Source: an uncultured Clostridia bacterium
GTDB lineage: Bacteria; Bacillota; Clostridia; Christensenellales; Borkfalkiaceae
Assembly: GCA_934271275.1 (NCBI GenBank)
Contig: CAKQRD010000014.1
Coordinates: 1 to 43,514 of the forward strand
Direction: 5' to 3'
Length of the DNA stretch: 43,514 nt
The notes below the pieces were generated by a model. That model was given only the letters and a program-made list of their open reading frames with translations, was not told where the DNA came from and made no database searches. Below are positions 1 through 9,021 of the stretch, one piece after another (position 1 is the first letter of the stretch; each line of letters begins with the position of its first letter). Made by a program: the position numbers and the translations under genes.

Positions 1-48
1 GCTCACTCCCACGTTGTCTTTTTCGTTGATGATTATTTTACCGTTCAT
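1..48 (-). CDS. uxaA: Altronate dehydratase (UxaA), N-terminal fragment cut by window edge
   Basis: Only the first 16 codons lie in the window; they read MNGKIIINEKDNVGVS. This matches the start of the SAF domain of altronate dehydratases (compare the 'KIxxxDNVAVA' opening of UxaA). The ATG at 48-46 overlaps the TGA of uxaB as ATGA, so the two genes are probably translationally coupled. UxaA converts altronate to 2-keto-3-deoxygluconate, the step that follows UxaB. The call rests on a very short sequence plus perfect context; any other SAF-domain dehydratase would be the alternative. Confidence 0.72.
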   Translation of the reverse strand, partial: MNGKIIINEKDNVGVS

Positions 49-1424
49 AATATATCCGTATCGCCGCTTAAAAGTTTCTTGACCGTAGCTTTAACCGCTT
101 CCGCAAACCCCGCGTATTCAGTCAGGTTCTCTCCCCATACGCTTTCGTCCTGCATAAACTTTATCACGCACCCGCCGCTTACGAAATATCCGAGGTATTT
201 TTCGTCGTCTTTTATCTCTATCGTTCTTGCGGGGAGTTCCGCATAATACTTCCCGTTCTCGCCTTTCTTCGCGACCTTATACGCCGCCATTATCGAAGCG
301 AAGCCTTTGGTTAAGTTCTCCGGTACTTTTCCGTTCTTTTCGTAATAGTCCTTAAAGCTCGGCAGTACACGCGCTTTCCACTTATCTATCGAATTGAGCG
401 CGATGCTCGTAAGTTCGTGATTAAGATACGGGTTTAAAAACCGTTCCTTAACGCTTTCCGCAAACTCCGTCGTAGCCGTTATATCGCTCGAAACAAACGG
501 AATTATCTCCTTTTTTAAGGTATCGTTCACGAATTTAAGCAGTTTTTCGTCCGTCATACAGTCGTATACGGTATGTTTCCCCTGCCACAGCCCCGCGTAA
601 ACGAGGTTCGTGTGGCTGCCGTTTAAAACGCGTACCTTGCGCTTTTTGTAATATTTTACGTCGTCCGTCAGAACGACTTCTATATCGTGCTTTCCCGCCT
701 TTATATATCTTTCTATCTCGCCCTTTTTCTCTATTGCCCATAGTCCGAACGGCTCGCCCACGGTCATAAGCGCGTCTTTTTTTCCGATAAGTTCGGTCAG
801 GTGCTTTTCCGTTTTTTCGTCCTTGGGATAGCCCGATACTATTCTGTCTACCAACGTGTTGCAGTAATAGTTTTCTTCGTCGTTCCACTTTTTAAACTCT
901 TCGGGAAGTTTCCAGAGTTCGATATACTTGTTCACGCAGTTTTTAAGTTCCTCGGCGTTATCGTCGATTAGCTCCGCGGGAAGAATATATGCCCCCGCCT
1001 TGCCCGCAAGATACCGTTCGTACAAAAACGCGGTCAGCTTCGCGGGGTAGGTCGCGTTCGCTATATCCGAAATCTCGTCCTTTTCGTCGAAGCGTATCCC
1101 CGCCTCGGTCGTGTTGGAGGTTATTATTTTAAGTTCTTCCTCTTTTGCGAGCGAAAAATATTTTTCGGGATTTTCGGACAAAGAAAACACGCTTTTTAAG
1201 GCGGTTATTTCCACCGCTTTTTCTTTTGCTTTACCTTCCGACACGCCGCGAAGAATAACGTGGTAACGGTTGTTTTGATTTACGAACTTTTCCAGACTCC
1301 CGCCCGCGCGCGGTTTTACTACGTTTACTTCGTACTCTCCGCCCTCGTTGTTCAGCGCGTCGAAATACGCGTCCGCAAACGTCCGCAAAAAATTCCCTTC
1401 TCCGAATTGCAATACTTTTATCAT
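45..1424 (-). CDS. uxaB: Tagaturonate reductase (altronate oxidoreductase), mannitol dehydrogenase superfamily
   Basis: A 459-aa cytoplasmic oxidoreductase of the long-chain mannitol dehydrogenase family. It is expected to reduce D-tagaturonate to D-altronate with NADH in the galacturonate branch of uronate catabolism. The N-terminal motif QFGEGNFLRTF (residues 6-16) is the family's nucleotide-binding start. The segment YCNTLVDRIVSGYP and the C-terminal-domain motif KVRVLNGSHT, which carries the catalytic region, are typical of UxaB rather than mannitol or fructuronate reductases. Length is normal. The start ATG (1424-1422) has a GAGGAAA ribosome site at 1434-1440 that lies in the duplicated tail of the GH2 gene. 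The stop overlaps uxaA by ATGA. Neighbouring rhamnose mutarotase and rhamnosidase suggest use of galacturonate from rhamnogalacturonan. Confidence 0.9.
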   Translation of the reverse strand: MIKVLQFGEGNFLRTFADAYFDALNNEGGEYEVNVVKPRAGGSLEKFVNQNNRYHVILRGVSEGKAKEKAVEITALKSVFSLSENPEKYFSLAKEEELKIITSNTTEAGIRFDEKDEISDIANATYPAKLTAFLYERYLAGKAGAYILPAELIDDNAEELKNCVNKYIELWKLPEEFKKWNDEENYYCNTLVDRIVSGYPKDEKTEKHLTELIGKKDALMTVGEPFGLWAIEKKGEIERYIKAGKHDIEVVLTDDVKYYKKRKVRVLNGSHTNLVYAGLWQGKHTVYDCMTDEKLLKFVNDTLKKEIIPFVSSDITATTEFAESVKERFLNPYLNHELTSIALNSIDKWKARVLPSFKDYYEKNGKVPENLTKGFASIMAAYKVAKKGENGKYYAELPARTIEIKDDEKYLGYFVSGGCVIKFMQDESVWGENLTEYAGFAEAVKATVKKLLSGDTDIL

Positions 1425-1428
1425 TTCG

Positions 1429-1581
1429 TTATATTTCCTCTACGGTATATTCTAAGGAATAATATCCGTTCGTCAAATTTACTTCAAACGGCTCTAAATC
1501 GAACGTGAACGCCGTTGCCGCGACTTCGTACTCTTTCAACAACGCGCGCTCGCCGTTCTCGTCCTTTATCTCCGCGGTTAC
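1429..1581 (-). pseudogene. Duplicated C-terminal tail of the GH2 gene (promoterless fragment)
   Basis: On the minus strand this piece encodes the last 48 or so residues of the GH2 enzyme found at 6193-9009, then one extra isoleucine and a stop. It has no start codon, and its frame is closed by a TAA just beyond the breakpoint. It matches 6197-6342 at nucleotide level with one difference seen by eye, then identity ends abruptly at 1581. It is not a gene, but its final bases supply the ribosome site of uxaB. That suggests the original order was GH2-uxaB, later separated by the DNA in between. Confidence 0.88.
1436..1581. repeat. 146-bp direct repeat, copy A (second copy at 6197-6342)
   Basis: Direct comparison with 6197-6342 shows a continuous match over 146 bases with one C/T difference (1573 versus 6334). 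The two copies bracket the rhamnose mutarotase, the giant surface protein and the 42-aa ORF. Confidence 0.93.
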
Positions 1582-1735
1582 AGCGTTTTATAAGCTTTTC
1601 ACCGCGCACATATCACGCTTTTTTATATGAAGAAAAGACGTGCAACGCGACAATATAGCCGGCGCTACACGGTCTCTCTTTAACAAAAATTTCGGTTTAT
1701 TAAATTTTCGACAAAAAATTATTCGCTTTTATCGT

Positions 1736-1864
1736 TTATTTTAACAAATCCTCTATGGGAATAATCGGCAGTTCGTTATCGTTCCCGCCGGGGCTTGCGG
1801 TAAGAACGTCTTCTTCGGCGCAAAAGATTATCTTACAATACGTTTTTTCATATTCTTTTTTCAT
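1736..1864 (-). CDS. Small peptide, 42 aa, conserved-looking micro-ORF family
   Basis: A 42-codon ORF starts 12 nt after the stop of the giant surface-protein gene, with an AAGGAG ribosome site 8 nt before its ATG. The peptide begins MKKEYEKTYCKII, has a central EEDVLTAS motif and an acidic end with DNELPIIP. It has no signal peptide or membrane helix. A second, frameshifted ORF at 23222-23337 shares the pattern MKxYxK...II...DV(L/I)xAS...DN, so this is probably a real gene family rather than chance. Function unknown. Candidates are a peptide modified or exported with the surface proteins, or a small regulator. I do not assign a role. Confidence 0.6.
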   Translation of the reverse strand: MKKEYEKTYCKIIFCAEEDVLTASPGGNDNELPIIPIEDLLK

Positions 1865-1876
1865 TTCCGCAACTCC

Positions 1877-4800
1877 TTATATTACCGTAACACGATACGT
1901 TATATCCGCCGCAGTCTTGTTGACGACGAACGAATAACTCATAGTTCCGTTTTCGTATTCCGCGCTATACCCGTCGAAACCGCTAACGGAAGCAAGTTCT
2001 ACGCTTTCCCATTCTCCCGCGGAATTTTTCTTTTCTACCTTTAACTTTCCGAGTTTTTTTATCCCCGTAACTTTTATCGCGTAATTTACTCCGTTTACGG
2101 ACTCTGCCGTTGCTCCGCCGCCGAGAGTAAATTCCGCCGTACCGTATCGGGAAGCCTTTATCGTCGCTATATACTCGTCGAAAACTACCGTACCCGTCTG
2201 CGCCGTAACGCTCAAAGCGTTAGCAACCGAATCCCGATAAACTTTTTTGACGTTATCGCAAGAGGTCTGCCCCACCGAACCGTAAGGAAGAAGTATTGCG
2301 TTCACGGTTATTTTATCACCGACGGCAAACGTCGTATTCGCCGCCAACGTAAGCGAACCGCGATTGACGTACTTTCCTCCTCTTTTGATTCTGCCGTTAT
2401 AAAAAGCAAGTCCCAAATCCGACGCCTTTCCGTTAACGGTTATAAAATGATTTTTGACTATCAGTCCGAAATTACCGCCCTCTCCGTTCGTCGTACCGTT
2501 ATAATAGGTAAAATAACTGCCGTTTTTGTTCAGTTTATATAAAGTTCCGACGGAGGGCGTGCTTACAGAAATTTCTCTGTGGTTGCCGCTCGCGTCGAGA
2601 TAGGCTGCCTTCTTGTAAGAATCGGTCGGGCGTCTCGGATCGAAACTGAATATACTGAAATCAGAATATTTAAGCGTAGTACTCTTCAGAAATTCTATTT
2701 CCACCGTATAATAAGTTCTCGACTCGTCGGTCTGCGGCATTTCCACGTGGCGATAGGTAAATTTATAATCGCCTTTTTTAGAAACGTACGAATAGGACAT
2801 ATCCGCGTAGGTTAAACCCGCCGAATAAATTTCCGAACTTTGATAAACGCCGAGGTCTGCCTCAGAAGACGAGAGCGACGCACCGTTAGACACCCCGTTA
2901 AGCGCGCCGACCGAGCTGTTCTGTATAAGGTCGTCGCTTCCGCTTTGCCCGTCGTTGCTCATTCCCCTGAAATCGGGAAGAATCCAAGCGCCCAAATCGT
3001 CTTTATTAAGATAGGTCGCGTAATACGGGGCAAGACAATTCGTTTCGGTTACGCCGGTAGACATATGATAATAAGAAATATAATAAGATATGGACGAAAT
3101 TTGTTTAAGCGGGTATTTGCCCCAGTTCTGATAGACGTTCACTACCGAAAAGTCCAGCGTTTTTCCGCTTTTAAGACTTACGGGGAAAAGAGTATCTCCG
3201 TAAATTTTATCGTCGTAATCGTAAATCGGTTCTTCGTGTTCGTGCCCGAAGTTTTTCATTACCTCCAACCCCATAGGAAGCAGCAACCCGTTTTTATCCG
3301 TTATTGCCGCGCCTTCGAGCGGGTTCGTGGAATGGACGCTAAAAAACACTTCTCTGTCGTCAGGAGAGGTAACGGTTACGTTATCTATATATTTTCTGTC
3401 GGGATTATTATAAGCCGCGGTAAATCCGGAGCCCGCTATATTTATAACGTAGCAGCCCCTCAACCCGTCGTAACCGACAAAGCCTTGCCCGTCGCCGGAA
3501 ACGATATCGCCGACGACGGAAACGTTATCCGCCGTAAGCGGGTTTTGTTCGATGGCGTTTGCGGCTCGCACACCCTCGAAATCGTGAGTTTCGTCGTTAT
3601 ACAGTCTGTTGCCGAAAGTAACCTCCGCTTTCGGGGACAACTCTCCGACGGAAACGATCTGTCGGAAATAATAGTAATCTCCGCTTTTTATAAGATAGAA
3701 AATAGAATTCTTTGTCGTGTTGATAAATGCCATGATTCCCGCGCCTTTTACGTCGAACGCGGCGTATTCGAAAGCGGAAGACCCGCAATTATAATGCGTT
3801 GCGCTTCCGATTGAATCTATTATATCGTTTCCGTTTTTAATTTCAAATTTGTTTACGCTCGAAACGGGAAACACCGCCTGAAAAGTGATCGACTTCACGG
3901 TTGATACCGCCTCGTCGTTCTGATTTAACAGCCTGTATACCTGATACGCTCTGTCCGAATAAACGTGATAGGTTTTATCGAGGTACAAATTATTGCCGAA
4001 GTTAAGATTCCTTACGTTTACCTGATAATAGTAGTAGCCTAATTTCGTAACGTTGACGTAAGGCGCGCAGGCGGCGGGGGTTTTCGTGTTCGTCACGCCG
4101 TTTACCGTCGGCCAGACGGACTCTATAATATCCGTGCTGTTTTTTGCGTAAGTTTCTTTGTTTTCCGCAGACAAAACGAACACGTCCGAATTAGTAAGAT
4201 AATTTCCGCCGTTTTTGTTCGTAAACGCCGTAACGCAACGTGCGCCTGCCGTAACGAGTCCGTGCGTCAGACTCATCTTGCCGTTTTCTACGGTATAATT
4301 ACTCTTATCTGCGTTATAGTATCCCCTTACGCCGTTTTCAAGCCCGTTTGCCAGAATAACCGTATCCGCCATGTCGGTTATTTCGCTCATATTATCGTCG
4401 TCCGGAAAATACGCGTTTGCGGCAACGCCGTAATTATATAAAGCCCTCAGCAGATTATCGAAATTATCGCCGTCGGTACCCATCGCCTTGTTTACGTAGC
4501 CGAAAACGCTAATCGTCAACCGGAAATCCGAACCTGCCGAAAAAACGTAACCTTTGTCAAGGTCTTTCGCCGCTATATTCGTTTTTTCTATATAATAACT
4601 GCCGTCGGTAACGGGCATAACGGTTGCCGTCTCGCCGTCTGTTTTAAAAACCGTGCCTCCGACGTTTCCGCTCATATACAGCCTGATCGTAACCGTGGAT
4701 TCGAGAAGAAGCGAAATTCCGTTTAAGGTTATCCCGCTCGGAAGCGTCCCGCTTTTTTCTATCGGATAAGAAGAAATATCGTCGTCCGCGGCGACGACTT

Positions 4801-5845
4801 CGCCTACGGCGACGCCGCCGAAATAATTTTTTGCGGAGGAACAATAAACGTCGAGCGCGTCTACAAGATTTTTAAGCGCGCCGTCGAATTTGTTTTTTGC
4901 CGCGTCAACGTAGTCTTTTACGCTTATCGATTGAGAAACGTCTTCGTTTTCGCCTATGGAAATCGTTACTTTTTTGTCGTAATCTTTTGCGGCGACCGCG
5001 TAGGAATAAACGCGATACTCTCCGCCGTCCGTATATTCGGTTGCCTCGGTTTTATTCCCCTCAAACGTAAAGAATACCTTTGCGCCGACAGCCGTTTTTA
5101 CGTAAAAATTAAGAGCAACGTCTCCGTTCAGACTTATGGAAACGCTTTTTATTTCGCTGTCGTTGCGATACTCTGCCACGGCGGTTTTATCCGCGCCGAA
5201 ATCGTAAACGGTTTCTGCTGTTATAACCTTATTATCTATCGTCCAGCAACCCGTAAAACCCTCTTTTGCGGGTATCGGGGGCAACGCTCCTATTGCCGCA
5301 CCATCGGTAACCGTTTTCGTCACCTTTTCGTAAAACCTGAAATCCTTTACGAAAACGTTTCCCTCTCCCGATAAAAGTTGAAATATAAAATATCCTCTGT
5401 CGCTTAAAGGCGCGGAATATTCGTAAATATACCCGACGTACTCGGGATTATTTATCTTCGTTGCGGTAAAAAACCAGTTATACCTCGGCATTTCGGTGCC
5501 GAATTGCATACGAACTTCGCCGTCCGTTTTTATCTTTAATTCTACTATATAAGTCGTTCCCTCTACCACATTGTATTTGTTTACGCCCGCTCTGTAATTT
5601 ATCGTTCCGTCGCCTACCGCACGAGTCATTTTCATCGCACCGCTTTCGTAAACGGGATCGCCCCTCCAACTGCTTGAGAAGTCAACCAGATCGTCTTCAC
5701 CCTCACCGGTTAAAAAAGTTATAGTATAACTTTCCCCGACGGCGTTTGCTTGCCATACGTCGATAACCGCAACGGCAGCCGCCATAAACGCGCACGCAAG
5801 AGTTATAAGTATGACGATTGCCGCGCTTTTTCTTTCTCTCGTCAT
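1877..5845 (-). CDS. Giant modular secreted/surface protein (about 1322 aa), paralogue of the 855-aa lipoprotein
   Basis: There are two in-frame ATGs. AGGAGG abuts the first (5854), so the second (5845), 9 nt from it, is the better start. Residue numbers here count from the first ATG. A signal/anchor helix lies at about 11-31 with no lipobox. A beta-rich, CBM4/9-like region spans about 42-176, and an InlB-like repeat about 183-230. Two copies of a clostridial surface module ending in VKDYxxA...LxxALxxYxxxAxxYF lie at about 233-345 and 375-483. Residues 495-1325 form one long region homologous throughout to the 855-aa lipoprotein at 18013-20580. That region has no catalytic motif I recognise; both copies share TGVxETNC, HVEMPQxDESRTYYT and GFxGYDG-like segments. 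It lies between the two GH2-tail repeats. Likely role: binding or processing of the target glycan at the cell surface (inference). Confidence 0.8.
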   Translation of the reverse strand: MTRERKSAAIVILITLACAFMAAAVAVIDVWQANAVGESYTITFLTGEGEDDLVDFSSSWRGDPVYESGAMKMTRAVGDGTINYRAGVNKYNVVEGTTYIVELKIKTDGEVRMQFGTEMPRYNWFFTATKINNPEYVGYIYEYSAPLSDRGYFIFQLLSGEGNVFVKDFRFYEKVTKTVTDGAAIGALPPIPAKEGFTGCWTIDNKVITAETVYDFGADKTAVAEYRNDSEIKSVSISLNGDVALNFYVKTAVGAKVFFTFEGNKTEATEYTDGGEYRVYSYAVAAKDYDKKVTISIGENEDVSQSISVKDYVDAAKNKFDGALKNLVDALDVYCSSAKNYFGGVAVGEVVAADDDISSYPIEKSGTLPSGITLNGISLLLESTVTIRLYMSGNVGGTVFKTDGETATVMPVTDGSYYIEKTNIAAKDLDKGYVFSAGSDFRLTISVFGYVNKAMGTDGDNFDNLLRALYNYGVAANAYFPDDDNMSEITDMADTVILANGLENGVRGYYNADKSNYTVENGKMSLTHGLVTAGARCVTAFTNKNGGNYLTNSDVFVLSAENKETYAKNSTDIIESVWPTVNGVTNTKTPAACAPYVNVTKLGYYYYQVNVRNLNFGNNLYLDKTYHVYSDRAYQVYRLLNQNDEAVSTVKSITFQAVFPVSSVNKFEIKNGNDIIDSIGSATHYNCGSSAFEYAAFDVKGAGIMAFINTTKNSIFYLIKSGDYYYFRQIVSVGELSPKAEVTFGNRLYNDETHDFEGVRAANAIEQNPLTADNVSVVGDIVSGDGQGFVGYDGLRGCYVINIAGSGFTAAYNNPDRKYIDNVTVTSPDDREVFFSVHSTNPLEGAAITDKNGLLLPMGLEVMKNFGHEHEEPIYDYDDKIYGDTLFPVSLKSGKTLDFSVVNVYQNWGKYPLKQISSISYYISYYHMSTGVTETNCLAPYYATYLNKDDLGAWILPDFRGMSNDGQSGSDDLIQNSSVGALNGVSNGASLSSSEADLGVYQSSEIYSAGLTYADMSYSYVSKKGDYKFTYRHVEMPQTDESRTYYTVEIEFLKSTTLKYSDFSIFSFDPRRPTDSYKKAAYLDASGNHREISVSTPSVGTLYKLNKNGSYFTYYNGTTNGEGGNFGLIVKNHFITVNGKASDLGLAFYNGRIKRGGKYVNRGSLTLAANTTFAVGDKITVNAILLPYGSVGQTSCDNVKKVYRDSVANALSVTAQTGTVVFDEYIATIKASRYGTAEFTLGGGATAESVNGVNYAIKVTGIKKLGKLKVEKKNSAGEWESVELASVSGFDGYSAEYENGTMSYSFVVNKTAADITYRVTVI

Positions 5846-5866
5846 TTTTCGCATCCTCCTATATTT

Positions 5867-6184
5867 TTAATTAAATTCAAAAACCAAAGTTAAGTGCGGT
5901 TGCGCGCCCGTTTTTTCATCGAGCGGCATATACATAACGTCCTTCATAAACTCGTTCCATTTTTTAACGACGTCGCTTTCGGATTGAATTTTCGCGGCGT
6001 ATTCAACGCCTTTTTCGCACTCGTAATAACCGAAAAGCGTATCCCCGTCCAGCCATATCGAATAATTTTTTATCCCCGCGCTGTTTAATACGTCCTTCAT
6101 CTCACGCCAAATTTCGTTATGTCTTTTAATATATTCTTCCTTTTTTCCGTCGTAAAGTTTTGCTTTCCACGCGTATTTTTCCAT
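5867..6184 (-). CDS. rhaM: L-rhamnose mutarotase
   Basis: A 105-aa protein of full family length. It interconverts the alpha and beta anomers of L-rhamnose in the cytoplasm, feeding rhamnose isomerase. The family signature RHNEIW (residues 21-26, with the conserved His), the NYSIWLD segment and the KKWNEFM segment near the middle all fit RhaM/RhaU-type enzymes. The gene starts 8 nt after the GH2 stop; GAGGAG at the end of the GH2 gene is its ribosome site. No other rhamnose catabolic gene (isomerase, kinase, aldolase) is in the window. Its presence beside a GH78 rhamnosidase shows that rhamnose is released inside the cell. Confidence 0.93.
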   Translation of the reverse strand: MEKYAWKAKLYDGKKEEYIKRHNEIWREMKDVLNSAGIKNYSIWLDGDTLFGYYECEKGVEYAAKIQSESDVVKKWNEFMKDVMYMPLDEKTGAQPHLTLVFEFN

Positions 6185-6192
6185 TTTTTCCG

Positions 6193-9009
6193 TTACTCCT
6201 CTACGGTATATTCTAAGGAATAATATCCGTTCGTCAAATTTACTTCAAACGGCTCTAAATCGAACGTGAACGCCGTTGCCGCGACTTCGTACTCTTTCAA
6301 CAACGCGCGCTCGCCGTTCTCGTCCTTTATCTCTGCGGTTACGCGGTAGCTTCTCCCTGTTTCCGCACCCGTTATAACCGGTTCGCATAAAAACTTTCCG
6401 CCATATACCACACCGACCTTTTTATCGAAGCATATCGTTTTTTGAAAGCTCTCTTTAAGCGCGTAAAACGCCTGCTTTGCGTACCCGTAAAAATCTATCG
6501 GCGGTTTTAAGTAACTTCCGTCGTTCGCCCCGCCCGAAAGACAGCACCACATAAGTCCGTCCGCGCCGAGATAGCGCATATACTTTACCGTATTATACGC
6601 GCATAACGCCTGATACGCCTGGCTTAACTTAAAATTCAGTCCGTCGTACGCTGCGCCGAACGCGCGTTTTTCATCCGCAAGTTCGTAAGAATCCGTTTTG
6701 ACGTACTCCTTACACTCCGGCGTGGTATCGTCCTGTCTGCCGATAACCGCGAACTCCGAAATTATATACGCGTGCTTTTTGCTGTTAAGCAGCGCGGGCT
6801 GTGATTTCCAGTCCTGTTTTCTGAACGTATCCCAGCGATTGCCGTACCCTAAAAGTATCTCGTAGTTATGCGAACTTCTCACCACGCTCTCGTCGCGCCA
6901 GCCGTACGAACTTTCCATAGCGTTGAAATCCTGATCCGCTTTTCCGTCGTCCTGATAGTAAAAACCCTCGTTCCCGTATAATCCCCCGCCGTAGTAGAGG
7001 TGCGACACGGGGCAGATAAGCCGCGTATCGTCAGCAGCCTTTACCTTCGTCACGAACTCGTCGTATAATTTGTCGAGCACCGTGCGGGAGGAATGAAATT
7101 CGTTGGAGCCTTCCCACGTTATTATGCTCGGGCGGTTTATCACCTCGCGCATTTCCCGAACGTACTCTTCGCCAGCTGGCCAGCCTCTGTTTACGTCCGT
7201 TGTTTCCGCGGAGTCTATCAGCCGCGTGGTCCAGATATTCATAAGTCCCAGTCTGTCGCACACCTCCGCATAGCGCGGATCGTTGCCGCCGTAACCCAAA
7301 AAATGGAATCTCGCTACGTTTCCGTTCATCGCCTTGGTTAAAAGCGTTTCTTCCACGATTTCTTCGGTCGTAGGGCAAACGTGACTCGATACTATGTTTT
7401 CGTAAGGCGGCAAAAACTGCATCCACAGCGCGCCGTTAAGGAGTATCCTTTTCCCGTTTAAGAGTATTTCCCCGTCCTTTTGTTCTATCGTGCGGAACCC
7501 CGTTTCCGTAACCTCGTCGTCTACGGGCGTTCCGTCTTTAACCATCTCTGCACGGACTATATACAACGCGGGGTTATCCGTATCCCACGCTTCCGCCTCG
7601 AATTCGAGTTCCTTCTTTAACTTCTCTTCCGCTTCTCCCGCGTAGATCGGGGTTTCTTTCCCGTCGGGGGATTTTGAAAGATATACGTTTATCTTTAAGT
7701 CCTTTTCCGAGTTTAATATATCGAACGATACTTCCGCCTTTACCCTTCCGTTTTTGACCTCGCGGGTTTTTACGACGAGGTTTTCTATCGCCGCGCCGCG
7801 GTAAAAGTCTATATACACGTCGCGGACGAGCCACGCGATATACGGATCTTTGTTCCTGTGCCAGGAATAGTTTACTTCGGGCGCGCGCGGGAATACGAGA
7901 AGTTTTAGTTCGTTTTCGCCGATTTTAAGAAATTCCGTTATATCCGCTCTTTGCGCGGTGAAATTCTCCGTTTTTATCGCAAGTTTTCCGTTTACGTATA
8001 CCTCGCCCGAGGGATCGAGCGAACCGACGTTAAGTACCGCTCTCCCTTTCTCGTAACAAAACGTTTTTGTCAGTTCTATTACTCTGTCCTTATTCCGTTC
8101 TCCGCCGAGTTTGTACGGGAGCGTTACCGTTTCGGGATTCGTCTTTTCCGAATTTTTTCCCTTTGCTTTTACGAAAAAGTCGGTTATCTCTTTCCCGTCC
8201 GCGGTTATTCTTTCGGGCGTAAACCGCCACTCGCCCGCGGGGTGCATTCCGCCCGAAACGAACAAAGTGTCGGGACAGACTTTGTTAGTCTGCTCGAACT
8301 CTCCCGCTTCTTTACCGTTATATATCACCTTATATTTGTCGCACGAAAATACTATTTTTACGGAGTTGGTTTCTTTGCCGACAAATTCGCCTATTTTGAA
8401 ATCCCTGTGGTGATACGGATCGGGTACGCCTACCCTCGCGTATATCTCGCCGTTTCTGTAGATCTGGAGTTTTATTACCTCCGTAACGCCTTTGCGCAGT
8501 TCTATTATCCTGCCCGTGTCCGTCGTAAGCGGCTTGTCCTTTTTCGCCGCCTTTTCTTCTATGACAAAATCCTTATCGACTCGGAAAGAAAACTCCAAAG
8601 AACTAAACTTTTTTGCCGAAAACTCGAACTTCGCGCAAGGTACGGGCGGGATTATCCCGTCCGTTAAAACGAGCGTGCCGCGTTCTTCTTTTACGGTCTG
8701 ATAGAACTGCCAGCCCTCGTAACTTTGCGGCTTTTCGTAGGTTCTTAACGTCGCTTCTTTTACTTCTATCCGTTTTCTTACCTTATGCGGCACGGCGTAG
8801 TTGACTTTTTTAAGTCCCGCTTCCGTTTCTTCGGGCGTTAGAACCTTTTTCGTTTTCCCGTTCTTTTTTTCGAGGTACGCGGAATACTTGCTTAAAAATT
8901 CTATCTTTTCTTCGTCCGATAATCCCGTCCCGTCAGCAGCGGAAAAATCCCCGTTTTGCCCCGTATATCTTTCGTCTATCTTAAAAAATTCGTAAAACTT
9001 GCTTCGCAT
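6193..9009 (-). CDS. Glycoside hydrolase family 2 enzyme (beta-galactosidase/beta-glucuronidase-like), intracellular
   Basis: A 938-aa protein with no signal peptide, so probably cytoplasmic, acting on imported oligosaccharides. The C-terminal half is a GH2 TIM barrel. The acid/base is seen in ITWEGSNEF (Glu about 637, after Asn636) and the nucleophile in YIISEF (Glu about 752). A sugar-binding jelly roll and Ig-like domain lie at about 300-510 (AWLVRDVYIDF, VDDEVTETGFR). The N-terminal 290 residues are unusual: a charged start, then a beta-rich, LamG-like segment (about 95-285). Exact substrate is open: beta-galactoside side chains of rhamnogalacturonan I or a beta-linked uronide would both fit. 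The last 146 bp are duplicated next to uxaB. The start has only a weak GAG ribosome site and lies 12 nt after the propeller gene. Confidence 0.85.
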   Translation of the reverse strand: MRSKFYEFFKIDERYTGQNGDFSAADGTGLSDEEKIEFLSKYSAYLEKKNGKTKKVLTPEETEAGLKKVNYAVPHKVRKRIEVKEATLRTYEKPQSYEGWQFYQTVKEERGTLVLTDGIIPPVPCAKFEFSAKKFSSLEFSFRVDKDFVIEEKAAKKDKPLTTDTGRIIELRKGVTEVIKLQIYRNGEIYARVGVPDPYHHRDFKIGEFVGKETNSVKIVFSCDKYKVIYNGKEAGEFEQTNKVCPDTLFVSGGMHPAGEWRFTPERITADGKEITDFFVKAKGKNSEKTNPETVTLPYKLGGERNKDRVIELTKTFCYEKGRAVLNVGSLDPSGEVYVNGKLAIKTENFTAQRADITEFLKIGENELKLLVFPRAPEVNYSWHRNKDPYIAWLVRDVYIDFYRGAAIENLVVKTREVKNGRVKAEVSFDILNSEKDLKINVYLSKSPDGKETPIYAGEAEEKLKKELEFEAEAWDTDNPALYIVRAEMVKDGTPVDDEVTETGFRTIEQKDGEILLNGKRILLNGALWMQFLPPYENIVSSHVCPTTEEIVEETLLTKAMNGNVARFHFLGYGGNDPRYAEVCDRLGLMNIWTTRLIDSAETTDVNRGWPAGEEYVREMREVINRPSIITWEGSNEFHSSRTVLDKLYDEFVTKVKAADDTRLICPVSHLYYGGGLYGNEGFYYQDDGKADQDFNAMESSYGWRDESVVRSSHNYEILLGYGNRWDTFRKQDWKSQPALLNSKKHAYIISEFAVIGRQDDTTPECKEYVKTDSYELADEKRAFGAAYDGLNFKLSQAYQALCAYNTVKYMRYLGADGLMWCCLSGGANDGSYLKPPIDFYGYAKQAFYALKESFQKTICFDKKVGVVYGGKFLCEPVITGAETGRSYRVTAEIKDENGERALLKEYEVAATAFTFDLEPFEVNLTNGYYSLEYTVEE
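6197..6342. repeat. 146-bp direct repeat, copy B (end of the intact GH2 gene)
   Basis: This is the parental-looking copy: it is part of an intact reading frame, whereas the copy at 1436-1581 is an isolated fragment. Confidence 0.93.
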
Positions 9010-9021
9010 TTTCTCAAAAAT

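Noticed and set aside
2840..3814. Long plus-strand open frame (about 324 codons) opposite the giant surface-protein gene
   Set aside because: It is an antisense shadow: basic, low-complexity product, no ribosome site, and the minus strand has clear modular protein sequence with homology to a second gene.
1436..6342. The 146-bp repeats as attachment sites of an integrative element
   Set aside because: No integrase, tRNA target or excision gene lies between them, and the repeat is a piece of a coding tail rather than a typical att core. Simple duplication/recombination explains it better.
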